A DNA stretch of 64,000 bases, taken from positions 120,670 through 184,669 of the forward strand of contig JACNMN010000009.1 of the NCBI GenBank assembly GCA_020622165.1. The letters run 5' to 3'. Below are positions 27,272 to 35,576 of this stretch, in pieces; the stretch's first letter is position 1, and each line of letters starts with the position of its first letter. Both the position numbers and the translations under genes were made by a program. Below the pieces are notes generated by a model. That model was given only the letters and a program-made list of their open reading frames with translations. It had not been told where the DNA came from and ran no database searches. The DNA is from Boseongicola sp. H5 (GTDB taxonomy: Bacteria > Pseudomonadota > Alphaproteobacteria > Rhodobacterales > Rhodobacteraceae).

Positions 27272-29644
27272 ATGGCCGACCGACCGATCACCAAGCTCTA
27301 TCTGCTGAGCCATACCCACACGGATTTCGGCTATACCGACCATGTTTCTGCCGTGCGTCGGCATCACCGGAACATCCTCGACAGGGCGATCACGCTTTGC
27401 GAGGAGAGTTTCGATCTTCCCGACGGCGCACAACATCGCTGGACCTGCGAGTTGACCTCGACGACGCTCGATTTCCTGCGCCACGCCTCGACGCGGCAGG
27501 TCGACCGTTTTCTTGCGCTTCATCAGGCAGGGCGCATCGCCGTGGGGGCGCTGCGCTATCACTGGACGCCTCTGGTCAGCCGAACACTGGCCTTGCGCAC
27601 CTTGCGGGATATCGACGCGTTGCGCGACGAATTCGGGGTGAAAATCCGCTCGGCGATGCAATGCGACGTAAACGGGCTTGCCTGGTTCTGGAACGACCTG
27701 CTGGCCGCGCGGGGCATCACCTTCCTGTCCACCCATCAAAACCCGCATCGCGGCTATTTCGGGCCAAGGCAGCCATCGCTCTGGCACTGGGAAAACCGGA
27801 CCGGCGGGCGCATCCTCGTGCATCAGGGGGAGCATTACGGATGGGGCGGCAACTTCCTGCGCCTGGGGCGCCCGGGCGAACAGGACGCAGACACTCTCGG
27901 CGCGATGCTGGCGCGCCACGCGGCAAGTACCGATTGGCCGCTCGACGCCTCGGTTCTTACCATCACGAACGCCGCGAACGGCGACAATGCCTTCCCCCAG
28001 ACCGAGCTGCCAGCAGCGGTGCAGGCGTGGAACGCGCGCAACGATCTGCAAATGGAGATCGTGACGCTCGACCAGCTTGGGGACATTCTCGCTCGGGTTC
28101 CGGACCTGCCCGTCCAGAGTGGCGAGTGGATGGACAGCTGGTGCGACGGTGTCGCGTCAAGCCCGCTTGAAACCGCCGCCGCACGCAGCGCCGAACGGCT
28201 CCTGCCCGTAATCGAAAGGCTGGGTCCGCCCGAGGACGGATCGTTCGAGGAACTGATCGACCGCCTTGCGCTTTACGACGAACACACCTGGGGGGCGCAC
28301 AGCGCGGCAACCGCACCGGACAACATTTTCGCAACCATGCAGCGGATCGAAAAATCTTCCTTCGCCTATGGCGCGTTCGCCGCAAGCCTGCATGCGGTGG
28401 CCGGGGCGTCGCGGCATCTGGCAAAAGCGCGCGGGGGCGGACATGCGGTCGAAGGGGATCCGGGCTTCACGGCGCAGTCTCATCCCGAATTGAGCGCCGA
28501 TGCGCAGAGCTACATGGTCGCCAACCCCTCGACCCAGCCGATGGCGCTTGACTGGCCGGTGCCGTTCGACCGCGGGGCCGGCCCGCAAATCGCAATCCCG
28601 CAGGCCTATGGCTGCGATGCGTTTTTCCCGGGCTTCGGCGCCGATGGCTGGACCGATGCGCAAAGCCGGTTTCGACCTGACGGGCACCACCGTCTACAGG
28701 CGCAACTGGCGCCGGGTGAAGTGCGGTTTCTGCGACCCACGCCGGTCGAGACGACCGGGGTTGAGACCGGCCCCGGCTGGATCGAAACACCCCTTGCCAG
28801 GATCGAGATCTGCCCCCAGACCGGCGGTTTCTCCCGCTGGCTCGACAAGGAGAGCGGGGTGGAGATGGTCGCGCCTGCAAGGCCCCTTCTTGCGCCGGTT
28901 TTCGAGCGGATGCGGCCGGGCGTATCCCGCCGGGATATTTTCCACGCCCCCTATTGGGAGCGCTCGGAGCGGCCGATGCAATGGAGCCCCGACCCGGTCT
29001 TCGACTATGACGTGCGGCCCGAGATTTCCTTCCACGACGGTGCCGGGTCCGGGGCGCTGCGCTGGACCATCGGCTTTCCGGGCAGATTTTCCGCCGAACT
29101 GCACCTTGCGCCACAGGGGCGGGACGGCACATTCGTCGTGACCGCGCTTCAGCGCACAGAGCCGACCGATCTGCCCTATTCGGTTCACTGGCCGCTCCGC
29201 TTCGCCCAACCCGTCGAGACCACATTGATCGACACCGGCGATGGGATGATCGATGCGCTGGCAGACCACGTGCCAAGCTCCTGTCTGCGCTGGCAATGCG
29301 TGCAGTCCGGCCTCGGGTTTCGTTTCGGCGACGGCTCGGGCGTGGCCGTCGCCCCACTCGACACCCCGCTTTACCAGCCGGGCGGGCCGCATTGGCGGAA
29401 CCCGCATACGGCCCCGGAAACCGCCGATGGCGGCACGATCTGGTCAATCAACACCCATTGGGACACGAATTTCCCGGTGCGCGTGACAGATCAGGCGCCG
29501 GCAAGGTTCGTTCTGCGCCGCCTGCCCGTGGCGGACGCCACGACAATCGGCGCGGCCCTGGAGCAAATGAGCGCCTGCCCCGTGATCGTGCGGGTGCCGG
29601 AGGCCGAAGAAATGTCCGCAGGCACCCTGCCGGGCGGAGCGTGA
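27272..29644 (+). CDS. GH38-like glycoside hydrolase
   Basis: Large protein of 790 residues with a glycoside hydrolase family 38-like barrel at the N-terminus. HTHTDFGYTD (about 14-23) replaces the HxDxGW zinc motif of alpha-mannosidases, and MQCDVNGLAWFW (about 129-140) carries the likely nucleophile Asp. The C-terminal 400 residues look like beta-sandwich domains. There is no signal peptide, so it acts in the cytoplasm on imported glycosides. The divergence from classical GH38 motifs means the sugar specificity is unknown. Confidence 0.7.
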   Translation: MADRPITKLYLLSHTHTDFGYTDHVSAVRRHHRNILDRAITLCEESFDLPDGAQHRWTCELTSTTLDFLRHASTRQVDRFLALHQAGRIAVGALRYHWTPLVSRTLALRTLRDIDALRDEFGVKIRSAMQCDVNGLAWFWNDLLAARGITFLSTHQNPHRGYFGPRQPSLWHWENRTGGRILVHQGEHYGWGGNFLRLGRPGEQDADTLGAMLARHAASTDWPLDASVLTITNAANGDNAFPQTELPAAVQAWNARNDLQMEIVTLDQLGDILARVPDLPVQSGEWMDSWCDGVASSPLETAAARSAERLLPVIERLGPPEDGSFEELIDRLALYDEHTWGAHSAATAPDNIFATMQRIEKSSFAYGAFAASLHAVAGASRHLAKARGGGHAVEGDPGFTAQSHPELSADAQSYMVANPSTQPMALDWPVPFDRGAGPQIAIPQAYGCDAFFPGFGADGWTDAQSRFRPDGHHRLQAQLAPGEVRFLRPTPVETTGVETGPGWIETPLARIEICPQTGGFSRWLDKESGVEMVAPARPLLAPVFERMRPGVSRRDIFHAPYWERSERPMQWSPDPVFDYDVRPEISFHDGAGSGALRWTIGFPGRFSAELHLAPQGRDGTFVVTALQRTEPTDLPYSVHWPLRFAQPVETTLIDTGDGMIDALADHVPSSCLRWQCVQSGLGFRFGDGSGVAVAPLDTPLYQPGGPHWRNPHTAPETADGGTIWSINTHWDTNFPVRVTDQAPARFVLRRLPVADATTIGAALEQMSACPVIVRVPEAEEMSAGTLPGGA

Positions 29645-29657
29645 AGGAGGATACGGG

Positions 29658-30512
29658 ATGAAATTCATGCGAATTGGCGCGGTCGGCGCCGAAACGCCCG
29701 CGGTGCTGGACGAAAACGGGATTGCGCGCGATATCTCGGAGATCGTTTCCGATATCGGGCCCGAGACGCTGCCACATCTCGAAACCCGCATGGCGCCGGT
29801 CACCCTGTCTGATCTGCCCGAAGTGCCGACACACGGCGCCCGCATCGGCGCGCCCTTTGCCCGGCCCCGCAATGTCTGGTGCATCGGGCTGAATTACTCA
29901 GATCACGCCACCGAAGCCGGTATGCCTGTCCCGACCGAGCCAATCCTCTTCACCAAATCCGGCAGCACGGTCTGCGGGCCGAATGACCCGATCCTGAAAT
30001 CGCCCGCCATGACCAAGCTCGACTGGGAAGTGGAGCTTGGCGTTGTGATCGGCAAGGCCGCGCTGGAAATCGGGCCCGACGCGGCGATGGATCATGTGTT
30101 CGGCTACACAGTGGTGAATGATGTGTCGGAACGGGCCTGGCAGCTGGAGCGGGGCGGGCAATGGTCCAAGGGCAAGGGCTATCCGAATTTCTGTCCGGCC
30201 GGTCCGCTGCTGGTGACACGCGACGAGCTTGGCGATCCGGGCGATCTTGCAATGCGGCTGGCAGTCAACGGCGAGACCTTCCAGAACGGCTCGACACGAA
30301 CGATGATCTTTCCGGTTGCCGAGATCGTGCATTATCTCAGCCAGTTCTGCCTTCTGGAGCCCGGGGATCTGATCTGTACCGGCACGCCGCCCGGAGTTGG
30401 CATGGGCCAATCCCCGCAACGCTATCTCGACATCGGCGACGAGGTGGTTTTGTCGATATCGGGGCTTGGCGAGCAAAGACAGACCGTCATTGCCTCGGAG
30501 AAACGATCATGA
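29658..30512 (+). CDS. fumarylacetoacetate hydrolase-family protein (2,4-diketo-3-deoxy acid hydrolase type)
   Basis: FAH-fold C-C hydrolase, 284 residues. The metal-binding acidic residues lie in LDWEVELGVVIGK (two Glu) and YTVVNDVSERAWQ (Asp). Other landmarks are GKGYPNFCPAGPLLV and GDLICTGTPPGVG. In non-phosphorylative fucose/rhamnose degradation this family splits a 2,4-diketo-3-deoxy acid into pyruvate and a hydroxy acid. The stop overlaps the next start as ATGA. Confidence 0.88.
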   Translation: MKFMRIGAVGAETPAVLDENGIARDISEIVSDIGPETLPHLETRMAPVTLSDLPEVPTHGARIGAPFARPRNVWCIGLNYSDHATEAGMPVPTEPILFTKSGSTVCGPNDPILKSPAMTKLDWEVELGVVIGKAALEIGPDAAMDHVFGYTVVNDVSERAWQLERGGQWSKGKGYPNFCPAGPLLVTRDELGDPGDLAMRLAVNGETFQNGSTRTMIFPVAEIVHYLSQFCLLEPGDLICTGTPPGVGMGQSPQRYLDIGDEVVLSISGLGEQRQTVIASEKRS

Positions 30513-31249
30513 GCGGAAAACTGGCAGGAAAGATCGCCGTGGTCACGGCGGCCGGGCAAGGCATCGGCCGCGCCTGCGCCAACGCTCTGATCGCGGCGGG
30601 GGCCGAGGTTCACGCCTCGGACATAAATGCCGAGACCCTTTCGACGCTGGACAGCGCAACACGCACGGTATTCGACGCGACGTGCGAGGAGGAGGTTGCA
30701 GCCGCCTTCGCCAGGCTGGACCGGATCGACATTCTCGTTCATGCCGTAGGCTATGTCCATCAGGGCACAATCGAGGAATGCACGCCCGACGAGTGGCAGC
30801 GTTCCAGCCGGATCACGATGGGCAGTTGCTACACCGTGCTGCGCGCGGGCCTTCCCAGAATGAAAGAGGCGGGCGGCAGTATCGTGACCATCGCCTCGGT
30901 CTGTTCGTCGATCAAGGGGTTTCCCAGACGGGCCGCCTATGGCGCGATGAAGGCGGGCGTGATCGGGCTGACCAAATCGGTTGCGGCTGATTATCTGAGC
31001 GCCGGCATCCGCGCCAATGCGATCTGCCCCGGCACCGTGGACAGCCCGTCACTGCGCGAGCGCGTCGCCGATCTTGCAGAAGAATTTGGAGATATGGACA
31101 AGGCTTGGGAGTTTTTCCTGAGCCGCCAGCCCACCGGCCGTCTGGGAAGGCCGGAAGAGGTGGCTGCGCTCGCGATGTATCTTGCATCCGAGGAAAGCGG
31201 CTTCATCACCGGCCAGGCGATCAATATCGATGGCGGCATCACGATCTGA
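30509..31249 (+). CDS. SDR family 2-keto-3-deoxy acid dehydrogenase-like
   Basis: Short-chain dehydrogenase, 246 residues. TAAGQGIGRA at the N-terminus, Ser in TIASVCSSIKG, active site YGAMK, then NAICPGTVDSPSLRERV and GQAINIDGG. The CPGTVDSPSL segment resembles 2-keto-3-deoxy-L-fuconate dehydrogenases. It would make the diketo substrate of the preceding FAH-fold enzyme. The frame is open far upstream inside that gene; the ATG at 30509 is set by the 4-nt overlap. Confidence 0.86.
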   Translation: MSGKLAGKIAVVTAAGQGIGRACANALIAAGAEVHASDINAETLSTLDSATRTVFDATCEEEVAAAFARLDRIDILVHAVGYVHQGTIEECTPDEWQRSSRITMGSCYTVLRAGLPRMKEAGGSIVTIASVCSSIKGFPRRAAYGAMKAGVIGLTKSVAADYLSAGIRANAICPGTVDSPSLRERVADLAEEFGDMDKAWEFFLSRQPTGRLGRPEEVAALAMYLASEESGFITGQAINIDGGITI

Positions 31250-31637
31250 AACGCCCAGGGAAGGCACAGGCAGGACGGCATCGGTCCGTATTGGCGGGGT
31301 CGTTGAGAAAGCTGGGATAGCGGTAGAGAAATCTGCAGGTTTTACTCCCCTGTTTTCGGTCAAGCGATATGGTCTGGGTTTAGGGGTGTTATCAAACGTG
31401 TCTTCTTTTCTGAAAAGGGGCTTGGATGATGTGGCGGTCAGGCGGTTTCCTCGCGTCGGGCCGACCGCCCTCCCCAGAGCCCTATGACCACGATCCCGGG
31501 ATTGCCGGCGGCATCGGGCAGCCTCACCTGGGTCAGCACCGGTGCGATGAACAGGAACCGGAGGTTAAAAACAACGAGCGGGATCGCGCCCGTCAATCCG
31601 AAGACCAGAACGGTCGCGGAGGCGACCCCATCGCACG
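31250..31637. other. intergenic region after the sugar operon
   Basis: No intact gene is supported. The right half carries a minus-strand membrane-protein-like fragment, listed separately. The left half (31250-31430) is lower in GC with no clear terminator. Confidence 0.5.
31438..31610 (-). pseudogene. C-terminal fragment of an unrecognised membrane protein
   Basis: A minus-strand frame ending at TGA (31438-31440) reads as a hydrophobic helix pair: ATVLVFGLTGAIPLVVFNL, then a polar tail PDAAGNPGIVVIGLWG and a charged end. It has no ATG, GTG or upstream TTG start and runs back into the L,D-transpeptidase gene in another frame. It looks like the tail of a truncated gene. The family was not identified and chance cannot be excluded. 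Confidence 0.35.
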
Positions 31638-32279
31638 TCAGGCCGGATAAAGGCGCGCTGTCACACCGATGTCGACCTGTTCAAAGAGACCGTTGATATG
31701 CGCCATGACCATGCGGACGCAGCCGGAACTCGCCCTTGATCCGATCGATCGGGAAAAGGGTGTGCCGTGAATGCGGAGATAGGTGTCACGCTCACCGACA
31801 TAGAGGTAAAGGGCGCGAGACCCCAGGGCATTGTCAGGGCCGGGCTCCATTCCATCTTCGTATTGCGCATAGAGATCGGGTTCGCGCTCGATCATGGAAC
31901 GGGTCGGCGTCCAGTGCGGCCAGCGGACCTTGCGACGGATCGTGTAGATGCCGGGTTCGTACAGATCGTCCCGCCCGATAGCCACACCATATCGCATCGC
32001 CGTCCCGCCCTCTTCGACATGGTAGAGATAGCGCGCCACGGCGTCGACATGGATGTCACCCGGCCTCAACCCGTCTTTCGCCAAGACCCGGGTCGGCAGG
32101 AAGCGCGGATGCAAACCCCACGGGTTCGACGTGGCAGGGTCGTAATACGGCGGGGTGACTTGCGCATCCCATTCAGCCTTCTGCGCCTCGCTTGGCCAGG
32201 TGCCTGCCGAAAGTGGTGCGACGATCGGGCCCGAGAACATGGTGGCGGTCGTCATGATGAAGTGGCGGCGTGTCAGCAT
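31638..32279 (-). CDS. L,D-transpeptidase (YkuD domain)
   Basis: Periplasmic peptidoglycan cross-linking or anchoring enzyme, 213 residues from the ATG at 32279. The N-terminus MLTRRHFIMTTATMF is Tat-like. The catalytic motif is intact: IHGTPFSRSIGSRASSGCVRM, with His, Ser and the nucleophile Cys spread over residues near 180-200. A GGAG lies about 9 nt before the start. It ends the minus-strand copper gene series, perhaps linking copper stress to envelope repair. Confidence 0.87.
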   Translation of the reverse strand: MLTRRHFIMTTATMFSGPIVAPLSAGTWPSEAQKAEWDAQVTPPYYDPATSNPWGLHPRFLPTRVLAKDGLRPGDIHVDAVARYLYHVEEGGTAMRYGVAIGRDDLYEPGIYTIRRKVRWPHWTPTRSMIEREPDLYAQYEDGMEPGPDNALGSRALYLYVGERDTYLRIHGTPFSRSIGSRASSGCVRMVMAHINGLFEQVDIGVTARLYPA

Positions 32280-32314
32280 CTTGGCATTCTCCGCTTGGTT
32301 GATCGATGAAGGGG

Positions 32315-32539
32315 TCACCCGCTACGGACGAGGCGAAGGCCCGGATCGGAGGCAGGCAGGCTCTTGATGCCGGGGTTGTCCGGGATCGTCTCGGGGACAG
32401 GTGCCCGCAGGAGATAGACGGAAAGACCGTCCAAAGTCGCGCCCATGGGAGAGGAGGCGGCTTGCGCCTCGGCCCCAGAGATTTCATCTGCCCGCCAACG
32501 AGCAACCGAGACGGAGGCGTTGGTGGCGGCATGCCGCAT
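32315..32539 (-). CDS. small protein coupled to multicopper oxidase (candidate)
   Basis: A 74-codon frame whose ATG overlaps the oxidase stop codon (TGATG) and which ends 35 bp before the L,D-transpeptidase start. The product starts MRHAATNASVSVARWRADEI and is Ala/Pro/Ser-rich, with no recognised domain and no signal peptide. The stop/start overlap and position between two same-strand genes support it. Nothing in the residues shows a function. Confidence 0.35.
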   Translation of the reverse strand: MRHAATNASVSVARWRADEISGAEAQAASSPMGATLDGLSVYLLRAPVPETIPDNPGIKSLPASDPGLRLVRSG

Positions 32540-33933
32540 CAAACCACCCTCATCCACGTCATCATGCCCGACTCGGCATGAGAGAGCATGTGGCAATGAA
32601 ACAGCCAGTCGCCCGGGTTATGTGCGACGAAGGCGATCTCCCGCGTCTGGCCGCCATAACTCAGGAGCGTGTCGCGGAGCGGCCCCAGCGTGCCGTCCGT
32701 CGCAATCTCGTGGAAATGCATGCCGTGCAGATGCATCGCATGCGGAAACGCTGTGTCGTTCACGATTTCCAGACGGACGGGCTCGCCCAGAGACAACTCC
32801 GCCAACGGCGCGTCCGTCATGCCTATCATATCATTGAAGGCCCAGAACTGGTTGGCCTCGGCCATTTCACGGAAGGTTCTGCGCTCGCCGTCCAGCACCG
32901 CGGACCGGAGCCGTCCCATCGCACCGCCGCCCATGTGAAGGCGCAGGCGGCGCGCCTGCGCAAGATCCGGCGCGCCCATGTCGGGGTTCGGCGGCAATGG
33001 ATCGGGCATGTTCACCCGCGCGTTGGACGAGCCCGGCATCACCGGGAAGGCCGACTGGACGAACCCCTCGCCATTGTCGACGCGGACCAGATACGCCGTC
33101 TTGCCCTCTTCCGCCACGACATCCACGAAGAGGTCGGCACGCTGGCCCGGACCGAGCAGAACAGTGTCCGACAATGGCTGCGGCCTCTCCAGAGGCATCC
33201 CGTCGAGCGCCATGACCCAGCCGTTGAGGCCGGACAGGGCCAGTTCGAAGATCCGGGCATTTGCCGCGTTCACAAGACGGAGCCGCAACCGCTCATGGCG
33301 CCGCACATCGAGGCTGTGATCGTACTGCCCATTCGTCGCGATGAAGTTGCCAAGCCGGCCCGCATGGCTTCGGTCGTGAGACCGCGAGAAGTCCGCGTCG
33401 ATCTGCGCGGTGTCCTGGTTGAGCAGCCAATCGTCGAGGATCAGCACCTCATCGCGGTCCACATCCGGCCTTTCTGGCTCCTCCACCACAAGCGCGCCGT
33501 AGAGACCGCGAGCGACCTGTTCCATCGAGCGATTATGCGCGTGATACCAGTAGGTACCGGCATCGGGAGCGACGAAATCGATATCGAAAGAGGCGCCGGT
33601 GGCGACAGCTTGCTGCGTCAGGCCCGGGACCCCATCCATCGCATTGTCGATCCGCAAGCCGTGCCAGTGCAGTGATGTGGCCTGAGGCAGGTCGTTGAGC
33701 AGCCGCCGGACCACGCGCCCGCCCTGACGGACCCGGATCAACGGGCCGGGCATGGTGCCGTCATAGCCCCAGATCTCTGTTTGGGGGTAAGCCGACGGAG
33801 CCAGTTGCACGCTGGCTTGACGGGCGACAAGTCGGCTTTGAGGGGGCTCCGGTTCGGCCCAGGTGCGGGATGCGACCGTGGTCAGGAAGGCCGAGGATGT
33901 TGCCCGCATCAGAAAGTCGCGCCGTGTCTGCAT
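32539..33933 (-). CDS. multicopper oxidase (CueO/CopA-like)
   Basis: Periplasmic three-cupredoxin-domain oxidase, 464 residues. A Tat signal (MQTRRDFLMRATSSAFL) starts at 33933. Copper ligands are visible in TSLHWHGLRI, YWYHAHNRS, FPHAMHLHGMHFHE and the T1 site WLFHCHMLSHAESGM. The likely role is oxidising Cu+ to less toxic Cu2+ in the periplasm. The start is chosen at the Tat motif. Neighbouring cupredoxin and cytochrome c could be electron partners. Confidence 0.93.
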   Translation of the reverse strand: MQTRRDFLMRATSSAFLTTVASRTWAEPEPPQSRLVARQASVQLAPSAYPQTEIWGYDGTMPGPLIRVRQGGRVVRRLLNDLPQATSLHWHGLRIDNAMDGVPGLTQQAVATGASFDIDFVAPDAGTYWYHAHNRSMEQVARGLYGALVVEEPERPDVDRDEVLILDDWLLNQDTAQIDADFSRSHDRSHAGRLGNFIATNGQYDHSLDVRRHERLRLRLVNAANARIFELALSGLNGWVMALDGMPLERPQPLSDTVLLGPGQRADLFVDVVAEEGKTAYLVRVDNGEGFVQSAFPVMPGSSNARVNMPDPLPPNPDMGAPDLAQARRLRLHMGGGAMGRLRSAVLDGERRTFREMAEANQFWAFNDMIGMTDAPLAELSLGEPVRLEIVNDTAFPHAMHLHGMHFHEIATDGTLGPLRDTLLSYGGQTREIAFVAHNPGDWLFHCHMLSHAESGMMTWMRVV

Positions 33934-34000
33934 GGTCGTTCCACCTTTGAGGAAAGCGGACCTGCGGCTGCGGCCGCAGGTCCATTGGATCTTGCTGCGC

Positions 34001-34513
34001 TCAGCCCTGAATTTCGATATCTCCGACCATGCCCGCTTCGAGATGGCCGGGCACGTTGCACCCAAATCCGATTTCGCCAGAGCCGGAGAACGTCCAGATC
34101 ACTTCGCCGGTATCCCCGGGCGTCAGCAGGACGCTGTTCGGGTCTTCATGCATCATGTCGGCCTCCCGCATCCGGTCATGCCGGATTTCCCGGGTCGTCA
34201 TCATGCCGGACTGCATCATCTGACGCATCTCGTCGGCGTGCGAGCGCCATGTTTCGCGGGTGCCGAGATTGAATTCGTGTACGAACCGGCCGGAATTCGT
34301 GACGACGAAACGGATCGTTTCGTCTTCCTGAACTTCGATCACGTCCGGATCGAAGGCCATCTCGGTCATGTCGATCTCAATCGTACGATCAACGTTCTCG
34401 GCGGTGCCCGGCTCTCCGGGGAGGCCGTGGCCGGGATCGGCAAGTGCGATCGCCGAAGAGATCGCAAGAATTCCTGCGGCGAGGAGTGGGGTAAGCATAT
34501 TTGTGGTTTTCAT
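34001..34513 (-). CDS. Met-rich periplasmic cupredoxin
   Basis: Copper-binding protein of 170 residues. The signal peptide (MKTTNMLTPLLAAGILAISSAIALA) starts at 34513. Type 1 ligands are His in RFVHEFNLGT and Cys-His-Met in GFGCNVPGHLEAGM. Between them lies a Met/His-rich insertion (DEMRQMMQSGMM, READMMHED) likely to bind extra Cu+. This architecture is like copper-tolerance cupredoxins. It is followed after 67 bp by the multicopper oxidase. Confidence 0.9.
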   Translation of the reverse strand: MKTTNMLTPLLAAGILAISSAIALADPGHGLPGEPGTAENVDRTIEIDMTEMAFDPDVIEVQEDETIRFVVTNSGRFVHEFNLGTRETWRSHADEMRQMMQSGMMTTREIRHDRMREADMMHEDPNSVLLTPGDTGEVIWTFSGSGEIGFGCNVPGHLEAGMVGDIEIQG

Positions 34514-34568
34514 CTCAACGTTCCATTTGCTCGGTTTCCTGTCTGCATTGGTGCAACTGTCGTCCGAC

Positions 34569-34907
34569 TCAGCCTCTCGGTGGTGGCAGCGCAGGAGGAA
34601 CGGTTCGGCTCGGGCCACCGGTTCGTGCCAGAGAGGATGCGCCACCGAATTCCGCGGTTTGACGTTCAAATCCGGGATCGTGGACGAGCACGGCCGCCAC
34701 CTGACATTGGAGGCCCGGATGGCAATGCCGGCTCACTGCCGCCGGCCAACCGTCAGCACGGCCCGATTGATCGCCCGCATGACTGTACGGCTCACCCTCC
34801 TCCGAAACTGCGCCCTGCGCCATTACGGCATCAGGCAAGGACGACACGATGGCGGCCAGCACGACGCAGGCAAGCAGAACCGCCATACACCGGATGCTGC
34901 CGGCCAT
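34569..34907 (-). CDS. small secreted protein of copper locus
   Basis: A 112-codon frame between the cytochrome c and cupredoxin genes, all on the minus strand. A convincing signal peptide (MAVLLACVVLAAIVSSLPD, ending at AVMAQ) is followed by a His/Cys-containing segment (SRHCHPGLQCQVAAVLVHD) and a Pro/Arg tail. Small secreted proteins with such Cys/His motifs are common in copper loci, but no family is assigned. The ATG at 34907 lies just after the cytochrome stop; a TTG at 34916 is an alternative. Confidence 0.5.
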   Translation of the reverse strand: MAGSIRCMAVLLACVVLAAIVSSLPDAVMAQGAVSEEGEPYSHAGDQSGRADGWPAAVSRHCHPGLQCQVAAVLVHDPGFERQTAEFGGASSLARTGGPSRTVPPALPPPRG

Positions 34908-34912
34908 TCGTA

Positions 34913-35368
34913 TCAATTTATCCCGTTCGCGCGCTGAAGCTCACGAATATACGCGGTGATGGCCATGATATCGGCACGCGTGACGCCCTCCACCGGCGGC
35001 ATGTTCCCGAACTCCCAGTGATGTGCCCGCACGCCGTATTGAACCGCGCGCTGAAACGCCTCATCCGCATGATGGCCGGGCTCATAGATGCGATGGACGA
35101 GCGGCGGCGCTATTCCTTCGCGACCTGCGGCATTGCTGCCGTGACATACCGCGCAGGTCACCTCGAAGGCCCGCTGGCCGATCTGGGCCCGACCCGACAG
35201 GCTATCGGGAAGCCGCACCTCAACCATGGGGGCGCCTTGTGCAATCGCAGCGGTTTCTTGCTGCGCAGGCGACCCCGGATCGCCCGCCTTCGGAGAAGAG
35301 AGCCACCATCCGGCTCCCGCGATCCATGCAATCAACACGATGGCGGTAATGGATTTACTTGTGTTCAT
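34913..35368 (-). CDS. membrane-anchored class I cytochrome c
   Basis: Electron carrier of 151 residues with an N-terminal signal or anchor (SITAIVLIAWIAGAGWWL). One heme-binding CAVCH motif at about residues 73-77 and the axial Met in FGNMPPVEG. A His-rich stretch (YEPGHHADEA, VRAHHWEF) is unusual. It heads the minus-strand copper series and may feed or accept electrons from the cupredoxin/multicopper oxidase. A TTTGTATC direct repeat lies about 90 bp upstream. Confidence 0.9.
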   Translation of the reverse strand: MNTSKSITAIVLIAWIAGAGWWLSSPKAGDPGSPAQQETAAIAQGAPMVEVRLPDSLSGRAQIGQRAFEVTCAVCHGSNAAGREGIAPPLVHRIYEPGHHADEAFQRAVQYGVRAHHWEFGNMPPVEGVTRADIMAITAYIRELQRANGIN

Positions 35369-35458
35369 TCCGCTTTCTACAGTTTCGCGCGCATTCTCTT
35401 TGACACGACATCCTCATACCCCCATCGCGCCATCCGGCAACATGACAAGGCAGTGATT

Positions 35459-35476
35459 TTTGTATCGGTATGTATC
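35459..35476. promoter_or_regulatory. TTTGTATC direct repeat upstream of the cytochrome c operon
   Basis: TTTGTATC-GG-TATGTATC is a direct repeat with a 10-bp period, as expected for an OmpR-family dimer site. Very similar elements occur at 37846-37863 and 37887-37894 around the two-component system and EF-hand gene. It lies between the divergent ends of the cytochrome c and histidine kinase genes. Confidence 0.5.
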
Positions 35477-35576
35477 CCCCGCTCGTCCCGCGCGTCAGGT
35501 CGGCGGACAGGGACAAGCCAAACAGATCCGTGTCGGTCCATTCGACATTCCAGAATCGCGGCCCCGGATCATGTAA

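Noticed and set aside
25064..28051. A 995-codon open frame on the minus strand
   Set aside because: It is antisense to the lactonase, mutarotase and glycosidase genes, which show clear motifs. Long antisense frames are usual in GC-rich codon-biased DNA.
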